In this document: positions 24,501 to 35,709 of the stretch, piece after piece | Numbering within the stretch: position 1 is the first letter of the stretch | How the letters are laid out: each line of letters starts with the position of its first letter | NCBI GenBank assembly: GCA_944474755.1 | Contig: OX104111.1 | Coordinates: 115,140,545-115,204,544, forward strand | DNA from: Limnoperna fortunei | Lineage: Eukaryota; Mollusca; Bivalvia; Mytilida; Modiolidae | DNA: 64,000 nt | Reading direction: 5' to 3' | Program-made: the position numbers and the translations under genes | Notes under the pieces: model-generated | The model's database searches: none | What the model saw: the letters and a program-made list of their open reading frames with translations, nothing else | What the model was told of the DNA's origin: nothing

Positions 24501-25648
24501 AGTATATTATCTGTGTGTTCTTATTAACCTTTATATGTAATGCTGTCATGATTTATTGCTATGCCTGCTATGATGGGTGGTAAATATATTTCTTGGTAAT
24601 AACAGTGTAGTGTTTTTATACCATGTATTTTCTTATGCTTTAATTATAACATGTGCTTTAGCCAATGTTTTAAGTTCCTGCCTAGTGCTTTGGACTTTTT
24701 TATGCTTTGATCATTGAATGTTGGTATGCATATCTATACTGTTTTATGTGCATGTACATTTATGTATAAATTGTCTGCTTATATTTATAGCCCTTAAAGA
24801 GCTGTCTAAACCTCATGTTTCTTTGTTAATATGTATATGTGCCCACTCTAAAAAAATTACTTCAAATCAAATCAAATAAGCTTTATTTATAGTCGATTAT
24901 GCAATAACATTTACAATAACATAGCTGTACTTACTTAATTACTTACTAAATATGAAAAAAAAATATATTGCACACTTTCTTCTTTAATCCTCACACTTTT
25001 TCCTTCCAAAAGGTGATGAAAAATGTTTAAAATGAATAAAAATAAATTCAGTGTGTCGTGATAATATCGTATTTGAATTCGAGTAAAATTTTACAAAAGC
25101 TGAATGCATTGTAAAAAAAATTTGACCCAACCACCCGTGCCAGATAGAACGATACAGCAATATTTTTGCTATTAATTAGTAATGTATTAGAAATGACTGA
25201 GGATTTCATATATTATATTTGTGCTCGTCGTGGTAAAGGAACAAATACTTAGCTGAGTACTAACAGGTGAAATATGGAACTGCACTGCATCTGATCCTGT
25301 AAATATTATATTAACCGTCAATATATAGAACATTATCAATCGGAAAACCTCGGATGATTCCGTTTTATTGCGTGTTGCATATTAAAAGGGGTACAACTCT
25401 AGTTAGTCAGCAAATTTTTATAACGTACAGTGTTGATCCTGTCGTCTGCAAGATAACATTTATAATAGGATATTTTATTCTGAATTTTGCTTACAAACAA
25501 ACCTGTTGGTAATTTCCTGCCAGCATTTATTTTTTGTTGCTAATGTAAGTGACCGGGAAAACTTTCCATTAATTATTTCCCAGTGGTCCGTTACCATTGT
25601 AACTAAAATGTCAAGTTCAACTGAGGACCAATTTTGCCTTCGTGCCAT
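21505..25648 (-). pseudogene. Myb/SANT-like DNA-binding protein of the Harbinger element, 6 exons, one frameshift
   Basis: Exons: 25648-25503, 24402-24256, 23933-23870, 23424-23344, 22681-22586 and 21635-21505. All junctions are GT-AG and in phase, giving 221 aa if one missing base is allowed. ATG 25648 is preceded by an in-frame stop. The N-terminus is a trihelix/Myb-like domain with tryptophans at 7, 23, 43 and 62 (NWSSVEL, DHWEIING, NKCWQEIT, KKWQDVQ). It continues with basic NTRKKEVARKRE and the family-typical TGGGPAP, then LSGIPGGLDT, a variable acidic linker, and a C-terminal charged coiled coil (LLDIEEEKLAIKKERLELEK). In Harbinger elements this protein binds the element ends and brings the transposase to the nucleus. 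Defect: an 8-A run (24374-24367 on this strand) where 9 A are needed. It could be a mutation or a sequencing error; otherwise the gene looks intact. Confidence 0.82.
22143..22262 (+). mobile_element. Degenerate tRNA-derived SINE head
   Basis: GGGGCTCCAGTGGC, GAGGTAGTAAGTC and ACTGTGGGCATGGTGTGCTC align with the head and middle of the SINE at 18906-19170, with a damaged B box. It lies in the last intron of the Myb-like gene, antisense to it. Confidence 0.55.
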
Positions 25649-25789
25649 GTTACGTTGTTACAGACGCATTACCTCCAACGTTAGAGAGTTCCATTCTTAG
25701 TCGTAAGTCGCAAAACTTAAGACTTACGTTTACGACTTCTTTGGTGAAACAGTCGTATACTTCCACGTAGGAAAATCGTAAGAGTAATC

Positions 25790-25828
25790 GTAGACTTACG
25801 ATTTACGATAACTTTAGTGAAACGGTCG
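25790..25828 (-). repeat. Right terminal inverted repeat of the Harbinger element
   Basis: The reverse complement begins CGACCGTTTCACTAAAGTT and continues ATCGTAAATCGTAAG, pairing with the left end. A second, diverged copy (CGACTGTTTCACCAAAG) lies inside at about 25735-25755, mirroring the doubled motif on the left. Confidence 0.8.
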
Positions 25829-26596
25829 ACAGAATCCGTCATTTAATTATATGCATAAATCGGTTAGTTTATTGACGGATTCGTATAAATTAATAATTTA
25901 AAGATAAAACGGATTCTGCGTCGTTTGTATATAATATATGCATTTTTATACCTTTTTTATAATAAAATAAAAACATGCGTTTAAAAGAATTGTTAATACA
26001 ATGTCTCGCTCTAAATGAATAAATAAACATATTTAAAGAATTTTTTTTCTTTATATTATATAATTAAGCACATTTCTTTAAAGCAGGACATATCTGGGAA
26101 CCGAGTCCTGTAAACCTTAAAAAAACTTCTATTTAAGGCATATCAGTAACGAAGAGGTAAATGGTTTTTTTTCGTAATCCATTATTGATTCTCTTTTTTT
26201 ATTCCCGCGACTCGTGATTCTTTGCGACCTGTTACATGTATATTTTTTGTCATATATTAAGCCGACCCGACTCCCCCAATTAGTAACAGATTTATTTCAC
26301 ATTTAGGAAAGAACGAGGCCTCTTTTTGACATCATTATTAGTTACTTAAATGTATGCCTGCATGTTTTTATTTTGTCTACAACATTTTAAATACAATTAT
26401 AAAACTGTTGTGTATAACAAATGTTCAACTGTTAAACAATCATTGTCAATCAAAACGCATTGTTTACTAAACAAAAGTTGTATTGTGAAATAGACAGCAA
26501 TTCTTGTCGCAAGTTTTATTGGACAGGCAATAAAATTTGTTTAAAAAAGCATACATACAATTACGCTGGATTGTTCCATTTGTTTCATGGCGTCCA
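25829..26596. other. Right flank of the Harbinger element, no gene
   Basis: AT-rich. GAATCCGTCATT at 25832-25843 repeats a motif at 16244-16255 outside the left end. Beyond that nothing is recognised. Confidence 0.5.
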
Positions 26597-26772
26597 TTTT
26601 TGATTGGGGGTGGGGTGGGAGAAAGCCGTGGTACAGGTAAAAAACCGACAGTCTTTTGTCAATTAAAGTGGAATTGGGGGCAACCTATCTGCAGTCGTTC
26701 GAAAATCCACAACCTGTTGACAGGCATGTGACAACTAGTAGATGACTAACCAATCAGCCACCTAGGCCCCAA
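26597..26772 (-). mobile_element. Degenerate tRNA-derived SINE
   Basis: Reading the minus strand from 26772: GGGGCCTAGGTGGCTGATTGG, a diverged B-box area and a middle segment in the same order as the reference SINE. Strongly decayed. Confidence 0.55.
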
Positions 26773-27098
26773 TAACGCCGGGGAGAATTGTCTGCGAATA
26801 CTGAGGTTAAGCGTAAAAATGTGTTACAGATAGACACATGTTTCAGTGCGAAATAGTAATTTTTTTAACAAAACGTTATAAATTGTTTAGGTCTTAACAT
26901 TGTCATTACAGTGTCATATCGATGAAACAGAACCATTTCAAAACTTGCCTTTAAAAGAGTGTCATTCAATTTAAACAATAACTTATTGTATTGATTGAAT
27001 GTTTGCTTTTCTTTCAGCGAGAGTATTTCAGCTCTATTCATGACGAGAATAAGTTAAATATAAATCAATTAGATTTGTTTGCTTGTTTAAATATTGTT

Positions 27099-27312
27099 TA
27101 ATCCACTTTCAGCAATTTTTCAGCTATATCCTGGCGTCCAGTTTTTATTTGAGAAGGAAACCGGAGTACCCGGATAAAACACCCGTCCTCCAGTAGGAAA
27201 ACTGGCTCCCTTTCAATTAAGTCGAGTGCAGTGAGATTCGAACACGAAACCTCAGTGTTGACAGACCACGTGATCAATAGTTGATGAACTAACATCACCA
27301 CTCGGCTCCTTC
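27099..27312 (-). mobile_element. tRNA-derived SINE, nearly full length
   Basis: On the minus strand: GAGCCGAGTGGTGATG head, CACTGAGGTTTCGTGTTCGA B-box region, GAGTGCACTCGAC-like middle (shortened), CCTACTGGAGGAC, then ACTGGACGCCAGGATATAGC and GCTGAAAGTGG near the 3' end. It lies just outside the left edge of the satellite array. Confidence 0.7.
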
Positions 27313-30038
27313 AATCAATTAGAGAAAGATGGACAAAAGGGCAATTTTGAAAAATATGGGGCATGGGTTGGGGAGTAAGATTTACTTTTTTTTCGTACAA
27401 GGAGCGTGACACCCTCTAAACATGTCACTATGGTTCGCGGCAATTGTAATATGACCTGAACCACACCCACCCCCCCAAAAAAAAAAAATAAATAACGGGA
27501 GAACATCCCATGTCCGTTTTACTAAATGTACATTTTGTATTTATATTAGACTGGCTGGTTCTGCTGTTTAACGTAATGTCTGACTAGGACTTGCATTAAA
27601 TATACATGTGGTGCTATAACACAATAGCTGCTTCATACAAATATCATACTGACATATGATGCGTTTTACACATGGTGCGTTTTGTAATTACTTAAGACTG
27701 ATCTGTGGTGCTCTATCACTAAATATATAGATTGTACTTGCATAAGATATACTTGTCGTTCATATAACGCAATGTATGCTCTATACAAACATCATACTGA
27801 TATGTGGTGAGTTTTACACAATGCATGGATTGCACTTGCATTAGATATAGTTGTGGTTCATATAACACAATGTCTGCTCTATACAAACATCACACTGACA
27901 CGTGGTGCATTTGATACAATGCATGGATTGTGCTTGCATTAGATATACTTGTGTTGAGTAAAACTCAATATCTGCTTTATACAAGCACTATACTGACATG
28001 TTGTGCGTTTGCACAATATACGTTTTGTTTATTTGTTTGAATGATGTTTAACGCCATTGTCAGGAATTTGTCAACTATGTCATGGCGTTCAGATTTTATT
28101 GGGGAGGAAGCCTTGTCATTTAAGATTAGAGTCGAGTACAACCTGCCCGCGGTGAGACACGAACCCGCAACCTTAGTGCATGTACGTTTTGTTATTACAC
28201 CATACTGACATGTTGTGCTATACAACGCAATGTATAGATTTTACTTACATCAAATATAATCGCTGGGACAATACCGGGAGGGTTCTCAGTGCTCGACCCA
28301 CAGAGCAGCCCAGCGCGTCCCCGTTGGCGAATTGGGGAGACACTCTCATTGTGGGGTGGGGTTGTTAGGTCATAATACGGAAAGCTAGACCGCGGACTGT
28401 AGTGGGTGACGTGTTTGGAGAGTGCCACGCTCCTTGCTTGACAAAGACCTTTTTTGTAGACTTCGAAAAAGAGTCTGCTCATTGTAGCCGCTACAAAAGG
28501 CTAAGTTCTCCGTCTCTACCCAAAACTCCATACTTTTCCAGTGGCAGTCAAAATAGTTTTTCCCGTGCCCCATCCCACCCCACTTTCAGTTGATTTATTG
28601 TTTGTAAACCTGTTCCCGTACCGAATAGCCGAAATACTGCTCGCTGGACGTAAAATATACATCTAATTAATCAATCAAATGTTATCGTGGTGGGTATAAC
28701 AAAAATGTGTGCTTTATACAGACATCATACCGACATCTGGTGCGTTTAACAATAATGTACGTTTTGAATAATATCGGGATGACCTGTTGTGCTGTACAAC
28801 GCAACGCATTGATTGTACTTGCATTAGATATACTTTTGGTTCATATAACGCTATGTTTGCTCAATACAGACATCATATTAACATGCGGTGCGTTTTACAA
28901 AATGTATGGATTTAACTTGCATAAAATAAAATCGTCGGGCCTATAAGACAATGTCTGCTTTATACAAACATCGTAATAACATGCGGTGCGTTTTACCAAA
29001 TGCACATTTTGTATTTACATTAGACTGGCTTGTTCTGCTGTTTAACGTAATGTCTGTCTACGACTTGCATTAACTATACATGTGGTGCTATAACACAATA
29101 GCTGCTTCATACAAATATCATACAGACATGTGATGCGTTTTTACAAATTGTACGTTTTGTACTTACTTCAGACTGATCTGTGGTGCTCTATCACTAGATA
29201 TATAGATTGTACTTGAATTAGATATTCTTGTCGTTCATATAACGCAATGTATGCTCTATACAAACATCACATTGACATGTGTTGCGTTTTATACAATGCA
29301 TGGATTGTGCTTGCAGTAGACATACTTGTGTTGCGTAAAACTCAATATCTTCTGTATACAAGCACTATACTGACATGTTGTGTGTTTGCACAATATACGT
29401 TTTGTTTATTTGTTTGAATGATGTTTAACGCCATTGTCAGGAATTTGTCAACTATGACATGGCGTTAAGATTGTATTGGGGAGGAAGCCGGAGTACCCAA
29501 AAAAAACAAATTGGAGTCGAGTACACCCTGCCCGCGGTGAGACACGAACCCGCAACCTTAGTGCATGTACGTTTTGTTCTTACATCATACTGTCCTGTTG
29601 TTATATACAACGCAATGTATAGATTTTACTTGCGTCAAATATAATCGTTGGGACGATACTGGGAGGGTTCTCAGTGCTCGAGCCACAGAGCAGCCCAGCG
29701 CGTCCCCGGTTGGCGAATTGGGGAGACCCTGTCGTTGTTGGGTGGGGTCATAATACGGAAAGCATGACCGCGGACCGTAGTAGGTAACGTGTTTGGAAAG
29801 TGCCACGCTCCTTGCACGGCAAAGACCCCTTTTGTAGAATTCGAAAAAGAGTAGGCTCATTGTAGCCGCTACAAAAGGCTACGTTCTCCGTCTCTACCCA
29901 AAACTCCATTCTTTTCCAGTGGCAGTCAAAATTGTATTTCCCGTGACCCTTCCCACCCCATTTTCAGTTGATTTATTGTTTGTTAACTTGTTCCCGCCCT
30001 GAATATCCGAAATAATGCTCGCTGGACGTAAAACATAC

Positions 30039-30040
<2 letters not shown>

Positions 30041-30079
<39 letters not shown>
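30041..30079. repeat. (CAAT)n microsatellite next to a module copy
   Basis: About nine to ten CAAT units. The same tract adjoins the module at 33713-33763 (about 12 units), 36686-36706, 39517-39539, 42351-42372 and elsewhere, and as (TGAT)n on the right arm (51528-51548, 52918-52942, 63516-63534). Copy number differs between otherwise near-identical units. Confidence 0.9.
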
Positions 30080-30081
<2 letters not shown>

Positions 30082-33000
30082 TATAATCGTGATGGGTATA
30101 ACAAAAGGTGTGCTTTATACAGACATCATACCGACATCTGGCTCGTTTAACAACAATGTATGTTTTGAATAATATTGGGATGACCTGTTGTGCTGTTCAA
30201 CGCAACGCATTGATTGTACTTGCATAAGATATACTTGTGGTTTATATAACGCAATGTTTGCTCTATACAGACATTATGTTAGCATGTGGTGCGTTTTACA
30301 CAATGTATGGATTGTACTTGCATAAAATATAATCGTCGGGCCTATAACACAATGTCTGCTTTATACAAAAATCGTACTAACATGCGGTGCGTTTTACCAA
30401 ATGTACGTTTTGTATTTACATTAGACTGACTTGTTCTGCTGTTTAACGCAATGTCTGTCTACGACTTGCATTAAATATACATGTGGTGCTATAACACAAT
30501 AGCTGCTTTATACAAATATCATACTGACATTTGATGGGGTTTACACATTGTACGTTTTGTACTAACTTCAGACTGATCTGTGGTTCTGTAAAACTAAATA
30601 TATAGATTGTACTTGCATTAGATATACTTGTGTTTCATATAACTCAATGTTTGCTCTATACAAACATCGTACTGACATGTGGTGAGTTTGACACAATGCA
30701 TGGATTGTACTTGCATTAGATATACTTGTGGTTCATATAACAAAATTTCTGCTCAATACAAACATCACACTGACATGTAGTGCGTTTTATACAATGCATG
30801 GATTGTGCTTGCAGTAGATATACTTGTGTTGCGCAAAACTCAATATCTGCTTTATACAAACATTATACTGAAATGATGTGCGTTTGCACATTATACGTTT
30901 TGTTTATTTGTTTGAATGTTTAACGCCATTGTCAGGAATTTGTCAACTATGTCGTGGCGTTCTGATTTTATTGGGGAGGAAACCGGAATTCCCGGAGAAA
31001 ACAGCAGACCTTCGGTAGGAAAACTGGCAATCTTAGTCAATTAAGATTGGAGTCAAGTACACCCTGCCCGCGGTGAGACACGAACCCGAAACCTTAGTGC
31101 ATGTACATTTTGTACTTACATCATACTGACCTGTTGGTCTATACAACGCAATGTACATATTTTACTTGCATCAAATATAATCGCTGGGATCATACCGGGA
31201 GGGTTCTCAGTGCTCGACCCAGAGAGCAGCCCAGCGCGTCCCCGGTTGGCGAATTGGGGAGACCCTCTCGTTGTGGGGTGGGATTGTTAGGTCATAATAT
31301 GGAAAGCCTGAACGCGGACAGTAGTGGGTAACGTGTTTGGAGAGTGCCACGCTCCTTTCACGACAAATACCTTTTTTGTAGAATTCGAAAAAGAGTAGGC
31401 TCATTGTAGCCGCTACAAAAGGCTACCTTCTACGTCTCTACCCAAAACTCCATACTTTTCCAGTGGCAGTCAAAATTGAATTTCCCGTGACCCTTTCCAC
31501 CCCATATTCAGCTGATTTATTGTTTGTTAACTTGTTCCCGTCCGAATAGCCGAAATACTGCTCGCTGGACGTAAAATATACATCTAATCAATCAATCAAA
31601 TGTTATCGTGGTGGGTATAACAAAAATTTGTGATTTATACAAACATCATACCGACATCTGGTGCGTTTAACAATGATGTACGTTTTGAATAATATCGGGA
31701 TGACCTGTTGTGCTGTACAACGCAACGTATTGATTGTACTTGCATTAGATATACTTGTGGTTCATATAACGCTATGTTTGCTCAATACAGACATCATATT
31801 AACATGCGGTGCGTTTTACAAATGTATGGATTGTACTTGCATCAAATAAAATCGTCGGGCCTATAACACAATGTCTGCTTTATACAAACATCGTAATAAC
31901 ATGCGGTGCGTTTTACCAAATGCACATTTTGTATTTACATTAGAATGGCTTGTTCTGCTGTTTAACGTAATGTCTGTCTACGACTTGCATTAACTATACA
32001 TGTGGTGATATAACACAATAGCTGCTTCATACAAAAATCATACTGACATGTGATGCGTTTTTACACATTGTACGTTTTGAACTTACTTCAGACTGATCTG
32101 TGGTGCTCTATCACTAGATATATAGATTGTACTTGCATTAGATATTCTTGTCGTTCATATAACTCAATGTTTGCTCTATACAAACATCGCACTGACATGT
32201 GGTGAGTTTGACACAATGCATGGATTGTACTTGCATTAGATATACTTGTGGTTCATATAACACAATTTCTGCTCAATACAAACATCACACTGACATGTGG
32301 TGCGTTTTATACAATGCATGGATTGTGCTTGCAGTAGACATACTTGTGTTTCGTAAAACTCAATATCTGCTGTATACAAGCACTATACTGACATGTTGTG
32401 TGTTTGCACAATATACGTTTTGTTCATTTGTTTGAATGATGTTTAACGCCATTGTCAGGAATTTGTCAACTATGACATGGCGTTAAGATTGTATTGGGGA
32501 GGAAGCCGGAGTACCCGAAAAAAACAGATTGGAGTCGAGTACACCCTGCCCACGGTAAGACACGAACCAGCAACCTTAGTGCATGTACGTTTTGTACTTA
32601 CATCATACTGACCTGTTGTTCTATACAACGCAATGTATAGATTCATACAAATATCATACTGACATGTGATGCGTTTTACACATTGTACGTTTTGTACATA
32701 CTTCAGACTGATCTGTGGTGCTCTAAAACTAAATATATAGATTGTACTTGCATAAGATATACTGGTCGTTTTAATAACGCAATGTATCCTCTAACCAAAC
32801 ATCATACTGATATGTGGTGAGTTTTACACAATGCATTGATTGTACTTGCATTAGATATACTTGTGGTTCATATAACAAAATTTCTACTCTATACAAACAT
32901 CACACTGACATGTGGTACGTTTTATACAATGCATGGGTTGTGCTTGCAGTAGATATACTAGTGTTGAGTAAAACTCAATATCTGTTGTATACAAGCACTA

Positions 33001-33709
33001 TACTGACATGTGTGTTTGCACAATATACGTTTTGTTTATTTGTTTGAATGATGTTTAACGCCAGTATCAGGAATTTGTCAACTATGTCATGGCATTCAGA
33101 TTTTTTTGGGTAGGAAGGCGGAGCACCCGGAGAAAACAGCCAACCTTCGGCAAGAAAACTGACAATCCTTGTCAATTAAGATTAGAGTCAAGTACACCCT
33201 GCCCGCGGTGAAACACGAACCCGCAACCTTAGTGCATGTACGTTTTGTTCTTACATCATACTGACCTGTTGTTATATACAACGCAATGTATAGATTTTAC
33301 TTGCATCAAATATAATCGTTGGGACCATACTGGGAGGGTTCTCAGTGCTCGAGCCACAGAGCAGCCCAGTGCGTCTCCGGTTGGCGAATTGGGGAGACCC
33401 TGTCGTTGTTGGGTGGGGTCATAATACGGAAAGCATGACAGCGGACCGTAGTAGGTAACGTGTTTGGAAAGTGCCACGCTCCTTGCACGGCAAAGACCCC
33501 TTTTGTAGAATTCGAAAAAGTGTAGGCTCATTGTAGCCGCTACAAAAGGCTACGTTCTCCGTCTCTACCCAAAACTCCATTCTTTTCCAGTGGCAGTCAA
33601 AATTGTATTTCCCGTGACCCCTCCCAACCCATTTTCAGTTGATTTATTGTTTGTTAACTTGTTCCCGCCCTGAATATCCGAAATACTGCTCGCTGGACGT
33701 AAAACATAC

Positions 33710-33712
<3 letters not shown>

Positions 33713-33765
<53 letters not shown>
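33713..33765. repeat. (CAAT)n microsatellite, longest tract
   Basis: Longest CAAT run in the window, about 12-13 units, at the edge of the module at 33315-33712. It replaces part of the neighbouring satellite monomer (ATATAATCGTGATGG in other copies). Confidence 0.9.
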
Positions 33766-33766
<1 letters not shown>

Positions 33767-35709
33767 TGATGGGTACAACGAAAGGTGTGCTTTATACAGA
33801 CATCATACCGACATCTGGCTCGTTTAACAACAATGTATGTTTTGAATAATATTGGGATGACCTGTTGTGCTGTTCAACGCAACGCATTGATTGTACTTGC
33901 ATAAGATATACTTGTGGTTTATATAACGCAATGTTTGCTCTATACAGACATTATGTTAGCATGTGGTGCGTTTTACAAAATGTATGGATTGTACTTGCAC
34001 AAAATATAATCGTCGGGCCTATAACACAATGTCTGCTTTATACAAAAATCGTAGTAACAAGCGGTGCGTTTTACCAATGTACGTTTTGTATTTACATTAG
34101 ACTGACTTGTTCTGCTGTTTAACGCAATGTCTGTCTACGACTTGCTTTAAATATACATGTGGTGCTATAACACAATAGCTGCTTTATACAAATATCATAC
34201 TGACATGTGATGGGGTTTACAAATTGTACGTTTTGTACTAACTTCAGACTGATCTGTGGTGCTGTAAAACTAAATATATAGATTGTACTTGCATTAGATA
34301 TACTTGTGTTTCATATAACTCAATGTTTGCTCTATATAAACATCGTACTGACATGTGGTGAGTTTGACACAATGCATGGATTGTACTTGCTTTAGATATA
34401 ATTGTGCTTCATGTAACACAATTTCTGCTCAATACAAACATCACACTGACATGTGGTGTGTTTTATACAATGCATGGATTGTGCTTGCAGTAGATATACT
34501 TGTGTTGGGCAAAACTCAATATCTGCTTTATAGAAGCATTATACTGAAATGATGTGCGTTTGCACATTATACGTTTTGTTTATTTGTTTGAATGATGTTT
34601 AACGCCATTGTCAGGAATTTGTCAACTATGTCGTGGCGTTCAGATTTTATTGGGGAGGAAACCGGAATACCAGGAGAAAACAGGAGACCTTCGGTAGGAA
34701 AATTGGCAATCTTAGTCAATTAAGATTGGAGTCAAGTACACCCTGCCCGCGGTGAGACACGAACCCGCAACCTTAGTGCATGTACATTTTGTACTTACAT
34801 CATACTGACCTGTTGGTCTATACAACGCAATGTACATGTTTTACTTGCATCAAATATAATCGCTGGGAACATACCAGGAGGGTTCTCAGTGCTCGACCCA
34901 GAGAGCAGCCCAGCGCGTCCCCGGTTGGCGAATTTGGGAGACCCTCTCGTTGTGGGGTGGGATTGTTAGGTCATAATATGGAAAGCCTGAACGCGGACAG
35001 TAGTGGGTAACGTGTTTGGAGAGTGCCACGCCACTTGCACGACAAAGACCTTTTTTGTAGAATTCGAAAAAGAGTAGGTTCATTGTAGCCGCTACAAAAG
35101 GCTACGTTCTACGTCTCTACCCAAAACTCCATACTTTTCCAGTGGCAGTCAAAATTGTATTTCCCGTGACCCATCCCACCCCATATTCAGCTGATTTATT
35201 GTTTGTTAACTTGTTCCCGTCCGAATAGCCGAAATACTGCTCGCTGGACGTAAAATATACATCTAATTAATCAATCAAATGTTATTGTGGTGGGTATAAC
35301 AAAAATTTGTGCTTTATACAGACATCATACCGACATCTGGTGCGTTTAACAATAATGTACGTTTTGAATAATATCGGGATGACCTGTCGTGCTGTACAAC
35401 GCAACGTATTGATTGTACTTGCATTAGATATACTTGTGGTTCATATAACGCTATGTTTGCTCAATACAGACATCATATTAACATGCGGTGCGTTTTACAA
35501 AATGTATAGATTGTACTTGCACAAAATAAAATCGTCGGGCCTATAACACAGTGTCTGCTTTATACAAACATCGTAATAACATGCGGTGCGTTTTACCAAA
35601 TGCACGTTTTGCATTTACATTAGAATGGCTTGTTCTGCTGTTTAACGTAATGTCTGTCTACGACTTGCATTAACTATACATGTGGTGCTATAACACAATA
35701 GCTGCTTCA

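Larger units (their letters stand above)
16309..25828. mobile_element. PIF/Harbinger-superfamily DNA transposon, 9.5 kb, two genes
   Basis: The outer ends are matching inverted repeats beginning CGACCGTTTCACTAAAG and continuing into ATCGTAAATCGTAA. Inside are the two proteins typical of autonomous Harbinger elements: a DDE transposase (plus strand, 16473-19514) and a Myb/SANT-like protein (minus strand, 25648-21505). The genes converge, with their 5' ends close to the terminal repeats. Both are spliced and each has one homopolymer frameshift. No clear 3-bp target duplication is visible. Insertions inside are a SINE at 18906-19170 and a palindromic element at 20933-21078. The length is large for the superfamily because of long introns and insertions. 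Confidence 0.82.
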
